Numbered from the stretch's first letter, positions 32,835 to 44,499 are shown. The stretch: DNA of 64,000 nt from Afipia felis ATCC 53690 (GCF_000314735.2 NZ_KB375270.1:248001-312000); one strand, 5' to 3'. Notes: generated by a model not told the origin, from the sequence alone. Numbers and translations are program-made.

Positions 32835-33656
32835 ATGACCCGTCGCCCCAGGGTCGCTGCTCTTGTGGCGGCCTATAATGCAGAACGGACGATCCGCGAC
32901 GCGATCGCGCCCTTGCTGGCCGCAACGGACTGCCAAGTTTATGTCGTCGACGATTGCAGCCGCATCCCGGTCAGCGAGTATCTTCAAAACACGGATGGCC
33001 GCATCACGGTGATCCGTCTTGAGAAGAATGCCGGACCGGCTGCGGCGCGCAACGTCGCGTTGGCGGAAATTCTCGCCGCCGGTTTCGACTATGTCGCAAT
33101 TGCCGACGCGGACGATATTTCCGCACCAGATCGCATTGCAAAGCAGGTGGCCTTCATGGAGGCCAACCCCATGGTGGGGGCGTGCGGGACATGGGTGCGT
33201 AATTTCCAGGACGGCATCCCGGACGCTACCTACATCAAGCGCCGGCCGGGCGATCCGCGCGCGGTCCGCGATCTCATGTTTTTCAACATCGGCGTGTCGC
33301 ATGCGAGCGCGATGATCCGGTGTGACGCGTTTCGGCGCGTCGGGCTTTATTCGCAGGATTATCCGGCTGCCGAGGATTACGATCTGTTGTGCCGGATCGG
33401 CAAAGCCTACGACGTTGCGAACATTGAGGAGTGCCTGCTGGATTATCGCCTTTCGCCGGGCGGACAGTCGATGTCGCGCCGGCGGCGGCAATTATACGAT
33501 CGGCTGCGGATTCAGCTCAAATATTTCGAGGCAGGAGCCTGGCGGGCGTGGGCGGGTGTGGCGCGCACGCTGGCGATATTGCTGATGCCGGCCGGTCTGT
33601 TTGACATGCTCAGGTCGAATTTGCGCGCGAGGAGCAGCGGCAATTCAATCGACTGA
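32835..33656 (+). CDS. Family 2 glycosyltransferase
   Basis: 273-residue GT-A fold glycosyltransferase. 'VAALVAAYNAERTIRDAIAPLL' opens the fold, 'VYVVDDCS' carries the nucleotide-binding acid, 'EKNAGPAAARNVALA' follows, and 'YVAIADADDISAPDRIAKQV' holds the metal-binding DxD (residues 91-94). 'GLYSQDYPAAEDYDLLCRIG' contains the catalytic E-D pair. Start placed at ATG 32835; the frame is open upstream, but that stretch is the out-of-frame reading of the acidic tail of the ABC exporter. The gene begins 38 bases after the exporter stop, so cotranscription is likely. Its end overlaps the convergent O-antigen-like gene by twelve bases. Sugar donor and acceptor unknown. Confidence 0.88.
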   Translation: MTRRPRVAALVAAYNAERTIRDAIAPLLAATDCQVYVVDDCSRIPVSEYLQNTDGRITVIRLEKNAGPAAARNVALAEILAAGFDYVAIADADDISAPDRIAKQVAFMEANPMVGACGTWVRNFQDGIPDATYIKRRPGDPRAVRDLMFFNIGVSHASAMIRCDAFRRVGLYSQDYPAAEDYDLLCRIGKAYDVANIEECLLDYRLSPGGQSMSRRRRQLYDRLRIQLKYFEAGAWRAWAGVARTLAILLMPAGLFDMLRSNLRARSSGNSID

Positions 33657-34904
33657 TGGATGGGATGTGCGCCGGGCGTTCAGTCTGTAGCCCGCTATCA
33701 AGGTGCCCCAGATCGTGCCCACCAGCAGGAAGTAATGCCGCCAGTGATCGGTGTCGATGATGAAGCTCTCGCACATGGTCACAAAGAAAGTCGCGAACAC
33801 GATGATATACAGCGATCGCCACGGCGTGCGCAGAAACAGCCCGCGCACAGCGTAAATCACGGTGGAGAAAATCAGCGCGGGGTAAACGACGCCGCTGAGC
33901 CAGCCTCCCGACATGAACGCGTTCAGGAACGAATTGTGCGTGTCTTCGGGGAAGAACGTGCGAAACTGAAGCGGCCCGATCCCGAACGGGTAATCCAGCG
34001 CCATGATCGCGCCGAGAATATGCCGTCCGAACCGTCCGAACCGGCCGCTGTCATAGGGCTGATGCAGGCTCGCGCGTTCACTGAACAGTTCGGCTGTCGA
34101 ACTGAACGACAGCATGAAGACGACCGCCAGCGCGGCCAATATTGCAGCGGCCAGCACCAGCGCGACAATCTTCATGCGTCGCTGACGCGTTGTCGCCGTC
34201 AGGTACAGAAGCACGCATGTGATGATGCTCGCACCCACGAAAGTCGCCCAGGCGGCGCGCGAGAACGCGAGGAAAATCGCGAGGCTGATGATGCAGAGGG
34301 GAATGGCGTTGCGGACGGCTTTCCAGAACGGGCTTTCGATGATCTGGAGCATGCAATAGACGGCGGGATACACCAGAAACGCGCCGAGAACGTTCGGATC
34401 CTTGAACGTGCCGCGCGCGCGATGGCCGAAGGTGAGAAGGTCGGTGGCGCCAGGAATGAGATTGAAATAACCGGCAATGCCTGCAAGAGAGGCGATCACG
34501 GCGCCGATGACATAGCCGCGGCTCAGGGCGTCGAGACGTTCTTTCGTATCCTCGAGCATCACGAGGGCAAAGAAGACCGCCGTGACCGCCATATAACAGG
34601 ACGTGAAAATCCAGAAGACAACGTCTTGTTCGTTCATCAACGGGACGGCGCCGATCGCGTAACCCGCGTTCAGAACGATCAGAAGTGCGCACGGCACCAG
34701 CAGCGGCGGCGAAAACTTCAGGCCGGTGACGACGAAGAAGATCATCGTCAGAAAGATTGCAGCCTCATAGGGGCTTGGCTCGATGAAGACGATCGAGCCG
34801 CTGATGCCTACCAGCCAGAGCGCGCGCCGTTGCCATGCCCGGATGATGGGGCGCTCGATGTCTGCGGTGAGATGGGAGGAGGCCGCGGTGGTCAGGCTTG
34901 TCAT
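33645..34904 (-). CDS. O-antigen ligase/polymerase family membrane protein (Wzy_C)
   Basis: 419-residue polytopic protein with about eleven membrane helices. The family signature region is present: 'GHRARGTFKDPNVLGAFLVYP' and, before the last helices, a large periplasmic loop with 'DYPFGIGPLQFRTFFPEDTHNSFLNAFMSGG' (G-x-G-x-x-x-F and H-N-x-x-L). Proteins of this family ligate or polymerise polyprenyl-linked surface polysaccharide in the periplasm. Start at ATG 34904; ATG and other starts downstream would shorten the cytoplasmic N-terminus. Transcribed against the GT2 gene. Ligase versus polymerase cannot be decided from the sequence. Confidence 0.85.
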   Translation of the reverse strand: MTSLTTAASSHLTADIERPIIRAWQRRALWLVGISGSIVFIEPSPYEAAIFLTMIFFVVTGLKFSPPLLVPCALLIVLNAGYAIGAVPLMNEQDVVFWIFTSCYMAVTAVFFALVMLEDTKERLDALSRGYVIGAVIASLAGIAGYFNLIPGATDLLTFGHRARGTFKDPNVLGAFLVYPAVYCMLQIIESPFWKAVRNAIPLCIISLAIFLAFSRAAWATFVGASIITCVLLYLTATTRQRRMKIVALVLAAAILAALAVVFMLSFSSTAELFSERASLHQPYDSGRFGRFGRHILGAIMALDYPFGIGPLQFRTFFPEDTHNSFLNAFMSGGWLSGVVYPALIFSTVIYAVRGLFLRTPWRSLYIIVFATFFVTMCESFIIDTDHWRHYFLLVGTIWGTLIAGYRLNARRTSHPSVD

Positions 34905-35207
34905 CGCATCAGCCGCCGTCGCCCGTTTTTCGGAATGACTTTCAGCGTCGGCGCCGATCGCGCGACACGTTGCGGGCCATACCGCCTAAGGGCAGGTACG
35001 CGCTGCAATCTTATTCAGCGAATTTAGGCAGGCGGCATTAATGGCCGGTTAAACCTGCGGTAACGCCGCTGCCGGCGGATCTCCTGCTTACATTGCCGTT
35101 AGTTCATTTTAAGGAACGCCGTTTAGGGTTGCCGCGATTGACTGCGCGTCTGGAGACGTGCGTCGAGGGCTATAATGGTTGTCCAGGTTGTATCGTAAGG
35201 CGTCGTT
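34905..35207 (+). other. 303-base divergent intergenic region
   Basis: Lies between the leftward O-antigen-like gene and the rightward ATP-grasp gene and should carry both promoters. No gene is seen. Close to the right end is a consensus -10 element TATAAT (35171-35176), listed separately. Confidence 0.4.
35171..35176 (+). promoter_or_regulatory. Candidate -10 element for the ATP-grasp gene
   Basis: A perfect TATAAT ending 31 bases before the proposed TTG start. No good -35 stands 16-18 bases upstream; a TTGACT lies 27 bases away, too far. The ATG inside this box opens only a seven-codon frame. Confidence 0.35.
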
Positions 35208-36371
35208 TTGCTCGGGGGAGCCCACGGCGCTCTATCCGCCGCGCGCAGCTTTGGCCGGAAAGGCATTCCCGTCTTTCTTGTGACCGACGACCATCCGCTT
35301 CCAAAACTGTCCCGTTACATCACGCGCCGGTTCGACTGGCCGGGCACCAGGTCGCCGGAGATCGTCGACTGGCTGCTGCGGTTCGCAGATGAACAGGGCG
35401 CCCGGAAATGGTTGCTGCTGCCATGTGGCGATCCGGAAGTTCGGCTGGTAGCGGAAAACGTGTCACGTCTGCGGGCGGTTTTCGATGTCGCGAGCCTCGA
35501 TTGGGCGACATTGCAAAAGGTATGCGACAAGCAGCAGCTTGCAGAAACGGCGACCGCAGCCGGGGTGGCTGTTCCCAAAAACTATCGTGTGCGTTCCGCC
35601 GAAGACGCAGCGTCGACCGAGATTCGTTTTCCGGTGGTGCTGAAGCCGGCGATGCGGCTCGAGCGAAACCCGTTCACCGCAGCCAAGGCCTGGCGCGCCG
35701 ATTCCCGAGACGAATTCGTTCGTCTGTACCGCGACGCCGCCAGCTATGTCGGGGCTGCGAATGTGGTGGTGCAGGAACTGATCCCCGGGGGCGGGGAGGC
35801 GCAACTGTCCTATGTCGGGGCGTGGCTCGAAGGCCGTCCGCTTGCGGAAATGACCGCGCGCCGCAGTCGTCAGTACCCGGTCGATTTCAGCTTCAGTTCC
35901 ACCTTTGTCGAAGCGGTCGATAACGAACGGGTCAAAGCTGCCGCAAAGCAGCTTCTTGCGGCGACCGGCTTTGAAGGACTGGTCGAGGTCGAATTCAAAT
36001 ACGACGCCCGTGACGACGCCTATAAGGTTCTGGACGTCAATCCGCGCACCTGGTCCTGGCTCGAGCTTGCTCCGTTCTGTGGCTTCGATTTTGCCGTGCT
36101 GCTGAAGGAGGCCATGAACGGTACGGTGGCCGGGCGGTCGCAGAATCAGCCGGTGCCGAAGCCGGGTTCCCGCGCCTGGCTCCATCTGTCGCGTGATCTG
36201 GTGGTTGCGATGCAGCTCATTCGCCGTGGCGAACTCACCCCGGCAGGTTATCTGCGTTCACTCGGCCAACGGCTGACCTTTGCGGCTTTCGCATGGGACG
36301 ATCCGCTGCCAGGGCTGCTGGAATTGCCGCTGACGGGGACCCGCGTGATGACGCGGAAGCTTCGGCGTTGA
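35208..36371 (+). CDS. ATP-grasp domain enzyme
   Basis: 387-residue ATP-grasp ligase-like protein, a family that forms amide or similar bonds through acyl-phosphate intermediates. 'LPCGDPEVRLVAENVSRLRAVF' belongs to the pre-grasp domain. 'DKQQLAETATAAGVAVPKNY' starts the ATP-grasp domain, 'FPVVLKPAM' gives the ATP lysine, 'VVVQELIPGGGEAQLSY' follows, and the metal-binding end is 'GLVEVEFKYDARDDAYKVLDVNPRTW'. The start is problematic: TTG 35208 with AAGG at 35197-35200 is chosen, because an in-frame TAA lies at 35196-35198. Sequence between them ('GVVLLGGAHG') looks like the usual first strand, so the N-terminus may be slightly truncated. Substrate unknown; its neighbours suggest cell-surface glycan modification. 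Confidence 0.78.
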   Translation: MLGGAHGALSAARSFGRKGIPVFLVTDDHPLPKLSRYITRRFDWPGTRSPEIVDWLLRFADEQGARKWLLLPCGDPEVRLVAENVSRLRAVFDVASLDWATLQKVCDKQQLAETATAAGVAVPKNYRVRSAEDAASTEIRFPVVLKPAMRLERNPFTAAKAWRADSRDEFVRLYRDAASYVGAANVVVQELIPGGGEAQLSYVGAWLEGRPLAEMTARRSRQYPVDFSFSSTFVEAVDNERVKAAAKQLLAATGFEGLVEVEFKYDARDDAYKVLDVNPRTWSWLELAPFCGFDFAVLLKEAMNGTVAGRSQNQPVPKPGSRAWLHLSRDLVVAMQLIRRGELTPAGYLRSLGQRLTFAAFAWDDPLPGLLELPLTGTRVMTRKLRR

Positions 36372-36615
36372 AGAAACCTCAACTGCCGCTCCCGAACAGA
36401 TTCCCATAAGTATCTGTTTTTCATAGATAAAATAAGAAGTTGCAGCAAGGGCCGCTCCGGAGGAGTGTGGGCGGATCGTCTCCATGAGCGACCGGGAGGG
36501 AAGACGTTTGGCCGAGTGAGCGATTCTCGCAGGATCGGACTCCGTCGTTCGTTTGTGACGTGCGTGGATGACAGAAGTGCCGGAATGGCGCGGACTTTTT
36601 GCATTACCTTTCGTC

Positions 36616-36644
36616 TTGACTTGAGGCTGCATGGCTTATACAAA
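36616..36644 (+). promoter_or_regulatory. Candidate str-operon promoter
   Basis: TTGACT at 36616-36621, 17-base spacer, then TACAAA at 36639-36644 (or the overlapping TATACA with a 15-base spacer). The -35 is good, the -10 weak. It lies about 400 bases upstream of rpsL. Inferred from sequence only. Confidence 0.3.
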
Positions 36645-36851
36645 CCGGCCACTTCACGACAGGCGGTGAGCTTCCCTGTGTCGGAACGGACCACCTTTCA
36701 TCTCGCGGCTTCGGCCTCGGCATGAAACGGCACCAACCTCGACCCATGACGCTCAGACGCTGTCGGTACTAACCAGGCAATGCCAAGACGAAAATCAGTC
36801 TCTCGGGCCTTTTGCTTCTGAGATTGGCTTTGGATGCATGACCTAGGTGGA

Positions 36852-36871
36852 CTTCAGGCGAACGCCTGAAG
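36852..36871 (+). promoter_or_regulatory. Hairpin in the rpsL leader
   Basis: CTTCAGGC-GAAC-GCCTGAAG, a perfect 8-bp stem with a four-base GNRA-like loop (GAAC), 167 bases before the rpsL start. Possibly a regulatory or stabilising leader element. Confidence 0.4.
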
Positions 36872-37038
36872 CGAGCTTTGGTCCTCTGTGGCGTTTCAGC
36901 GCTTTCCGGTCAGTGATGATCGGTTGGCGCGATTTCGTTTTGTGCGAATGGCTGGTGCCGTGGTGAAGCGAGTGGGGCGGTTGCCCCGAACGAATTTGCG
37001 GGGCCGCAAGCTCCGCGCGAACAAGGGTGAAGGCGAAT

Positions 37039-37410
37039 ATGCCGACGATCAACCAGCTGATCGCAAATCCGCGCGAAGCGCAGAAGTCGCGCAAGAAGGT
37101 GCCAGCACTGCAGCAGTCGCCGCAGAAGCGTGGCGTTTGCACGCGCGTCTACACGACCACGCCGAAGAAGCCGAACTCGGCGCTTCGTAAGGTTGCCAAG
37201 GTGCGCCTGACCAACGGCTTCGAGGTCATCGGCTACATCCCGGGTGAAGGCCATAACCTTCAGGAGCACTCGGTGGTCATGATCCGCGGCGGCCGCGTCA
37301 AGGATTTGCCCGGCGTTCGCTACCACATCCTCCGCGGCGTCCTCGATACGCAGGGCGTCAAGAACCGTAAGCAGCGCCGTTCGAAGTACGGCGCGAAGCG
37401 TCCGAAGTAA
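37039..37410 (+). CDS. rpsL: 30S ribosomal protein S12
   Basis: 123-residue decoding-centre protein. The '[16 protein letters not shown]' loop and '[19 protein letters not shown]' both keep the lysines whose change gives streptomycin resistance, so a sensitive-type S12 is encoded. ATG 37039 gives the usual N-terminus (MPTINQLI); a further in-frame ATG at 37027 is less likely. First gene of the str operon; rpsG starts 15 bases later. Confidence 0.98.
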   Translation: MPTINQLIANPREAQKSRKKVPALQQSPQKRGVCTRVYTTTPKKPNSALRKVAKVRLTNGFEVIGYIPGEGHNLQEHSVVMIRGGRVKDLPGVRYHILRGVLDTQGVKNRKQRRSKYGAKRPK

Positions 37411-37896
<486 letters not shown>

Positions 37897-37929
37897 CGGC
37901 GACTCGAACGGAAATTTAAGGACAGGCCC

Positions 37930-40002
37930 ATGCCCCGCCAACATGCCATCGAGGACTACCGTAACTTCGGTATCATGGCGCACATCGACGCTGGCAAGAC
38001 CACGACGACTGAGCGTATCCTCTATTATACTGGCAAGAGCCACAAGATCGGCGAAGTGCACGAAGGTGCCGCGACGATGGACTGGATGACGCAGGAGCAG
38101 GAGCGGGGCATCACGATCACCTCGGCTGCGACCACCGCGTTCTGGGACGGCAAGCGCCTGAACATCATCGACACCCCCGGCCACGTCGACTTCACCATTG
38201 AAGTCGAGCGTTCGCTGCGCGTGCTCGACGGTGCCGTGTGCGTTCTCGATTCCAACCAGGGCGTCGAGCCGCAGACCGAGACCGTCTGGCGCCAGGGCGA
38301 CAAGTACAAGGTTCCGCGCATCGTCTTCTGCAACAAGATGGATAAGACGGGCGCCGACTTCTACAAGTGCCTGCAGGACATCGTTGATCGTCTCGGCGCG
38401 AAGCCGGTTGCGATCCAGCTGCCGATCGGCTCCGAGAATAACTTCAAGGGCATGATCGATCTCGTCCGCATGCAGGCGCTCGTCTACAACCAGGACGCGC
38501 TTGGTTCCATGTACGACGTAGAGCCGATTCCTGCTGACCTTGCCGACAAGGCGAAGGAATATCGCGAGAAGCTGATTGAAGCCGCCGTCGAGCTCGATGA
38601 CGACGCGCTGACGAAGTTCCTCGACGGCGTGGAGCCGGACGAAGCGACCCTCAAGCGCCTGATCCGCAAGGCCGTTCTCACTGGTGCCTTCTATCCGGTT
38701 CTCTGCGGCACTGCGTTCAAGAACAAGGGCGTGCAGCCGTTGCTCGATGCCGTGGTTGCCTATCTGCCGTCGCCGCTCGACGTGCCTGCGATCAAGGGCA
38801 CCGACGAGGATGGAAACGAAATTCTGCGCCATGCGGACGACAAGGAGCCGATGTCGCTCCTCGCGTTCAAGATCATGGACGATCCGTTCGTCGGCACCAT
38901 CACTTTCTGCCGCATCTATTCGGGCGTCCTGACCAGCGGCACCGGCGTCATCAACTCGACCCGCGAGAAGAAAGAGCGCATCGGCCGCATGCTGCTGATG
39001 CATGCGAACAACCGCGAAGACATCAAGGAAGCCTATGCCGGCGACATCGTCGCGCTGGCTGGCCTCAAGGAAGCCCGTACCGGCGACACGCTGTGCGACC
39101 CGGATCATCCGGTCATCCTTGAAAAGATGGAATTCCCCGAGCCGGTCATCGAAATCGCGATCGAGCCGAAGTCGAAGGCCGATCAGGAAAAGCTCGGCGT
39201 CGCTCTGGCGAAGCTCGCTGCGGAGGATCCGTCCTTCCGCGTGTCGACCGACCACGAGTCCGGCCAGACCATTCTCAAGGGCATGGGCGAACTTCATCTC
39301 GACATCAAGGTCGACATTCTCAAGCGTACCTACAAGGTCGACGCCAACATCGGCGCGCCGCAGGTGGCGTTCCGCGAGAAGATCACCAAGTCGGCGGAAG
39401 TCGATTACACCCACAAGAAGCAGACCGGCGGCACGGGCCAGTTCGCCCGCGTCAAGTTCGTCGTCGAGCCGACGGAGCCGGGCGCCGGCTTCCAGTTCGA
39501 ATCGAAGATCGTCGGTGGCGCGGTGCCGAAGGAATACATCCCCGGCGTCGAAAAGGGCCTCAACAGCGTGATGACCTCGGGCGTGGTCGCCGGCTTCCCG
39601 GTTGTCGACGTCAAGGTGACGTTGATCGACGGTGCCTACCACGACGTCGACTCGTCGGCGCTGGCCTTCGAAATCGCATCGCGCGCGGCCTTCCGCGACG
39701 CGCTGCAGAAGGGCAAGTCCGTCCTCCTCGAGCCGATCATGAAGGTCGAGGTGGTGACGCCTGAAGATTACACCGGATCGGTGATCGGCGACCTCAACTC
39801 CCGCCGTGGCCAGATCCAGGGTCAGGACATGCGCGGCAACGCCAACGTCATCAACGCGATGGTGCCGCTCATGAACATGTTTGGTTACGTGAACAACCTG
39901 CGCTCGATGAGCCAGGGTCGCGCGACCTTCACAATGCAATTCGATCACTACGCTGAAGCGCCGGCCAACGTGTCGGCTGAAGTCCAGAAGAAGTTTGCCT
40001 GA
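37930..40002 (+). CDS. fusA: Elongation factor G
   Basis: 690-residue translocation GTPase. G1 is '[12 protein letters not shown]', G2 threonine in '[13 protein letters not shown]', G3 'DTPGHVDF', G4 'NKMDKTGAD'. Domain IV and V follow, with '[16 protein letters not shown]' and the C-terminal '[16 protein letters not shown]'. Normal length, with no spdR-type or mitochondrial-like deviations seen. ATG 37930, 33 bases after rpsG; tuf follows at 40 bases. Confidence 0.99.
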   Translation: MPRQHAIEDYRNFGIMAHIDAGKTTTTERILYYTGKSHKIGEVHEGAATMDWMTQEQERGITITSAATTAFWDGKRLNIIDTPGHVDFTIEVERSLRVLDGAVCVLDSNQGVEPQTETVWRQGDKYKVPRIVFCNKMDKTGADFYKCLQDIVDRLGAKPVAIQLPIGSENNFKGMIDLVRMQALVYNQDALGSMYDVEPIPADLADKAKEYREKLIEAAVELDDDALTKFLDGVEPDEATLKRLIRKAVLTGAFYPVLCGTAFKNKGVQPLLDAVVAYLPSPLDVPAIKGTDEDGNEILRHADDKEPMSLLAFKIMDDPFVGTITFCRIYSGVLTSGTGVINSTREKKERIGRMLLMHANNREDIKEAYAGDIVALAGLKEARTGDTLCDPDHPVILEKMEFPEPVIEIAIEPKSKADQEKLGVALAKLAAEDPSFRVSTDHESGQTILKGMGELHLDIKVDILKRTYKVDANIGAPQVAFREKITKSAEVDYTHKKQTGGTGQFARVKFVVEPTEPGAGFQFESKIVGGAVPKEYIPGVEKGLNSVMTSGVVAGFPVVDVKVTLIDGAYHDVDSSALAFEIASRAAFRDALQKGKSVLLEPIMKVEVVTPEDYTGSVIGDLNSRRGQIQGQDMRGNANVINAMVPLMNMFGYVNNLRSMSQGRATFTMQFDHYAEAPANVSAEVQKKFA

Positions 40003-40041
40003 TTGTCTTTGGTGAAAGCCAAAGTCTGAACGGAGAGTGTC

Positions 40042-41232
<1,191 letters not shown>

Positions 41233-41248
41233 GAAACGATCCGTCGTC

Positions 41249-41272
41249 ATGCCCGGCCTCGCGGCCGGGCAT
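41249..41272 (+). repeat. GC-rich hairpin between tuf and rpsJ (repeat copy 2)
   Basis: ATGCCCGGCC-TCGC-GGCCGGGCAT, a perfect 10-bp stem, essentially identical to the element after rpoB. No T-run. It separates the str and S10 gene groups. Confidence 0.6.
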
Positions 41273-41342
41273 TCACGACCCCTTTGAATACCGACGTGGA
41301 TGACCGGACTGACCGGTCGTGACGGACAAGAAAGAAACGGCA

Positions 41343-41651
41343 ATGAACGGCCAGAATATTCGCATTCGTCTCAAGGCGTTCGACCATCGGATTCTCGATA
41401 CGTCGACCCGGGAGATCGTGAACACGGCAAAACGCACCGGTGCTCAGGTTCGCGGACCCATTCCGCTGCCGACCCGCATCGAGAAGTTCACCGTGAACCG
41501 TTCGCCTCACGTGGATAAGAAAAGCCGCGAGCAGTTCGAGATGCGCACTCACAAGCGCCTTCTCGATATCGTCGATCCGACGCCGCAGACGGTCGATGCT
41601 TTGATGAAGCTCGACCTCGCCGCTGGCGTTGACGTCGAGATCAAGCTCTAA
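41343..41651 (+). CDS. rpsJ: 30S ribosomal protein S10
   Basis: 102-residue 30S head protein that also serves as NusE in antitermination complexes with NusB and NusG. '[15 protein letters not shown]', '[31 protein letters not shown]' region and 'HKRLLDI' are standard. ATG 41343 matches the family N-terminus; a GTG at 41319 would add eight residues. First gene of the S10 operon. Confidence 0.98.
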
Positions 41652-41701
41652 AACTTTTACGTTAGTCCGCTCGCCGGACAGAAAGAATAGGAAGCACGCC
41701 G

Positions 41702-42433
41702 ATGCGCTCCGGAGTGATCGCACAGAAGGTCGGGATGACGCGGGTCTTTACAGAGGCCGGCGAACATATTCCTGTGACCGTGCTGAAGCTGGGCAACTGT
41801 CAGGTTGTCGGCCACCGCACCAAGGACAAGAACGGCTACACCGCGCTGCAGCTCGGTTCGGGCGCTCGCAAGTCCGTTTACATGCCAAAGGCAGAGCGCG
41901 GGCAATTCGCGGTCGCCAAGGTCGAGCCCAAGCGCAAGGTCGTGGAATTCCGCGTCAGCGACGATGCGATGATCCCGGTTGGTGCCGAGATCACCGCCGA
42001 TCATTTCGTCGCGGGCCAGTTCGTCGACGTTACCGGCACCTCGGTCGGTAAGGGTTTCGCGGGCGGCATGAAGCGCTGGAACTTCGGCGGTCTGCGCGCC
42101 ACGCACGGCGTGTCGGTCTCGCACCGTTCGATCGGTTCGACCGGTGGTCGTCAGGATCCCGGCAAGACCTTCAAGAACAAGAAGATGCCTGGTCACATGG
42201 GTGTCGATCGTATCACCACGCTGAACCTGCGCGTGGTCCAGACCGACGTCGAGCGCGGCCTGCTGCTCGTCGAGGGCGCCGTTCCCGGCTCCAAGGGTGG
42301 CTGGATCACCGTGCGCGATGCCGTGAAGAAGCCGCTTCCGAAGGAAGCTGCGAAGCCGGGCAAGTTCAAGCTCGCCGACGGTGGCGAGAAGGCTGCTCCT
42401 GCTGCAGAAGCGACTGCCGGGGAGGGCGCGTGA
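41702..42433 (+). CDS. rplC: 50S ribosomal protein L3
   Basis: 243-residue large-subunit assembly protein. '[18 protein letters not shown]', '[16 protein letters not shown]' and '[23 protein letters not shown]' are conserved; the loop reaching the peptidyl-transferase centre is intact. The last 30 residues are an Ala/Lys/Glu-rich extension typical of alphaproteobacteria. Its TGA shares one base with the ATG of rplD, so translation is coupled. Confidence 0.98.
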   Translation: MRSGVIAQKVGMTRVFTEAGEHIPVTVLKLGNCQVVGHRTKDKNGYTALQLGSGARKSVYMPKAERGQFAVAKVEPKRKVVEFRVSDDAMIPVGAEITADHFVAGQFVDVTGTSVGKGFAGGMKRWNFGGLRATHGVSVSHRSIGSTGGRQDPGKTFKNKKMPGHMGVDRITTLNLRVVQTDVERGLLLVEGAVPGSKGGWITVRDAVKKPLPKEAAKPGKFKLADGGEKAAPAAEATAGEGA

Positions 42434-43053
42434 TGGAACTGAACGTCACAACTCTTGAGGGCAAGGCTGCTGGCTCGGTGAGCCTGTCGGACGAGATCTT
42501 CGGTCTCGAGCCGCGCAAGGACATCATTCAGCGCGTCGTCAACTGGCAGCTCGCCAAGCGCCAGGCCGGTACGCACAAGACCAAGGGTCGTGCGGAAGTC
42601 TGGCGCACCGGCAAGAAGATGTACAAGCAGAAGGGCACCGGCGGTGCTCGTCACGGCTCGGCCCGCGTGCCGCAGTTCCGTGGCGGCGGTCGCGCGTTCG
42701 GTCCCGTCGTGCGCAGCCACGCGCATGACCTGCCGAAGAAGGTTCGTGCTCTCGGCCTGCGTCACGCCCTGTCGGCGAAGGCGAAGGACGGCAGCCTTGT
42801 CGTGCTCGACAACGCCGAGCTGAAGGACGCCAAGACCAAGGCGCTGATCGGTCACTTCTCGGGTCTCGGCCTGACCAGTGCACTGATCGTCGACGGCGCC
42901 GAGGTGAGCAACGGCTTTGCACAGGCCGCCCGCAACATTCCGCACATCGACGTGCTGCCGATCCAGGGCATCAACGTCTATGACATCCTGCGCCGTCAGA
43001 AGCTGGTGCTGACGAAGGCCGCGGTGGACGCGTTGGAGGCGCGCTTCAAATGA
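42433..43053 (+). CDS. rplD: 50S ribosomal protein L4
   Basis: 206-residue protein lining the exit tunnel; in gammaproteobacteria it also represses the S10 operon. The tunnel loop '[34 protein letters not shown]' region is conserved, as is '[17 protein letters not shown]'. ATG 42433 overlaps the rplC stop by one base; its own stop overlaps rplW by ATGA. Confidence 0.98.
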   Translation: MELNVTTLEGKAAGSVSLSDEIFGLEPRKDIIQRVVNWQLAKRQAGTHKTKGRAEVWRTGKKMYKQKGTGGARHGSARVPQFRGGGRAFGPVVRSHAHDLPKKVRALGLRHALSAKAKDGSLVVLDNAELKDAKTKALIGHFSGLGLTSALIVDGAEVSNGFAQAARNIPHIDVLPIQGINVYDILRRQKLVLTKAAVDALEARFK

Positions 43054-43349
43054 GCACTCAGGACTCGCGCCATTACGACATCATCGTCTCTCCGGTGATC
43101 ACCGAGAAGGCGACGACGGCGTCCGAGCACAACAAGGTTGTGTTCAAGGTTGCCGCGAAGGCGACCAAGCCGCAGATCAAGGAAGCGATTGAGAAGCTGT
43201 TCGACGTCAAGGTGAAGGGCGTCAACACGCTGGTCCGCAAAGGCAAGACCAAGGTCTTCCGCGGTCAGTTCGGCTCTCAGTCGGATACCAAGCGCGCTGT
43301 CGTGACCCTCGAAGAGGGCCACCGCATCGACGTGACCACCGGACTGTAA
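43050..43349 (+). CDS. rplW: 50S ribosomal protein L23
   Basis: 99-residue tunnel-exit protein, the docking site for trigger factor and SRP. '[22 protein letters not shown]'-type N-terminus and '[16 protein letters not shown]' and 'GFRGQ...DTKRAVVTL' elements are standard. Overlaps the rplD stop by four bases; rplB starts 12 bases downstream. Confidence 0.97.
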   Translation: MSTQDSRHYDIIVSPVITEKATTASEHNKVVFKVAAKATKPQIKEAIEKLFDVKVKGVNTLVRKGKTKVFRGQFGSQSDTKRAVVTLEEGHRIDVTTGL

Positions 43350-43361
43350 GGTTTTACGACG

Positions 43362-44198
43362 ATGGCATTGAAAACATTCAACCCCACGACGCCCGGCCAG
43401 CGCCAATTGGTGATGGTCGACCGCTCGGCGCTCTACAAGGGCAAGCCGGTCAAGGTGCTCACCGAGGGTAAGCATTCGAACGGTGGCCGCGGCAACACCG
43501 GCCGCATCACCGTGCGCTTCCGTGGCGGCGGTCACAAGAAGACCTATCGTCTGGTCGACTTCAAGCGCACCAAGGTTGATGTCGCCGCGACCGTGGAACG
43601 GCTCGAGTATGATCCGAACCGCACCGCGTTCATCGCGCTGATCAAGTACGCCGACGGCGAGCAGTCCTACATCCTGGCGCCGCAGCGTCTGGCTGTTGGC
43701 GACACGGTGATTGCCGGCGCTTACGTCGACGTGAAGCCCGGCAACGTCATGCCAATGGGCAACATGCCGGTCGGCACGATCGTCCACAACGTCGAGATGA
43801 AGATCGGCAAGGGCGGTCAGATGGCGCGTTCGGCGGGCACCTATGCCCAGATCGTCGGCCGCGACCACGACTACGTCATTCTGCGCCTGAACTCGGGCGA
43901 GCAGCGTATGGTCCATGGCCGCTGCACCGCGACCATCGGTGCGGTGTCGAACCCGGACCACATGAACACCTCGATCGGCAAGGCGGGTCGCAAGCGTTGG
44001 ATGGGCCGTCGCCCGCACAACCGCGGCGTTGTCATGAACCCGATCGATCACCCGCACGGCGGCGGCGAAGGCCGCACCTCGGGCGGCCGTCACCCGGTCA
44101 CTCCGTGGGGCAAGCCGACCAAGGGCAAGAAGACCCGTTCGAACAAGTCGACCAACAAGTTCATTCTCATCAGCCGCCACAAGCGGAAGAAGAAGTAA
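43362..44198 (+). CDS. rplB: 50S ribosomal protein L2
   Basis: 278-residue protein essential for subunit association and peptidyl-transferase assembly. '[22 protein letters not shown]'-type N-terminal motif, '[12 protein letters not shown]' and the C-terminal '[22 protein letters not shown]' with the conserved functional His are present. Standard length. ATG 43362. Confidence 0.98.
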   Translation: MALKTFNPTTPGQRQLVMVDRSALYKGKPVKVLTEGKHSNGGRGNTGRITVRFRGGGHKKTYRLVDFKRTKVDVAATVERLEYDPNRTAFIALIKYADGEQSYILAPQRLAVGDTVIAGAYVDVKPGNVMPMGNMPVGTIVHNVEMKIGKGGQMARSAGTYAQIVGRDHDYVILRLNSGEQRMVHGRCTATIGAVSNPDHMNTSIGKAGRKRWMGRRPHNRGVVMNPIDHPHGGGEGRTSGGRHPVTPWGKPTKGKKTRSNKSTNKFILISRHKRKKK

Positions 44199-44210
44199 GG
44201 ATCGCCGGAC

Positions 44211-44489
44211 ATGGTACGTTCAGTCTGGAAAGGCCCGTTCGTTGAAGGCTCTCTGCTCAAGAAGGCAGATGTAGCGCGCGCGTCCGGCCGTCACGACGTC
44301 ATCAAGATCTGGAGCCGTCGCTCGACGATCCTGCCGCAGTTCGTGGGTCTGACCTTCGGCGTTTACAACGGCCAGAAGCACGTTCCGGTCGCCGTGAACG
44401 AGGAAATGGTGGGCCACAAGTTCGGCGAGTTTTCGCCGACCCGCACCTTCCACGGCCATGCTGGCGATAAGAAAGCCAAGAAGGCTTGA
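44211..44489 (+). CDS. rpsS: 30S ribosomal protein S19
   Basis: 92-residue 30S head protein contacting S13. Conserved '[16 protein letters not shown]', '[24 protein letters not shown]' and '[17 protein letters not shown]' segments. ATG 44211, twelve bases after rplB; rplV follows after ten bases. Confidence 0.98.
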   Translation: MVRSVWKGPFVEGSLLKKADVARASGRHDVIKIWSRRSTILPQFVGLTFGVYNGQKHVPVAVNEEMVGHKFGEFSPTRTFHGHAGDKKAKKA

Positions 44490-44499
44490 GGACTAAGTC

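Larger units (their letters stand above)
36372..37038 (+). other. 667-base leader and promoter region of the str operon
   Basis: No convincing gene. It begins with an A+T-rich patch near 36400-36445 after the ATP-grasp gene. It must contain the promoter and a long leader of rpsL-rpsG-fusA-tuf. A candidate promoter (36616-36644) and a perfect leader hairpin (36852-36871) are listed separately. Confidence 0.45.

Noticed and set aside
33660..35027. 455-codon open frame antisense to the O-antigen-like gene
   Set aside because: Composition is charged and low-complexity, whereas the opposite strand encodes a coherent membrane protein.
36465..36725. 86-codon frame in the rpsL leader with GGAGGA before a GTG
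   Set aside because: Arg/Ser/Phe-rich sequence without structure or family; overlaps the candidate promoter.
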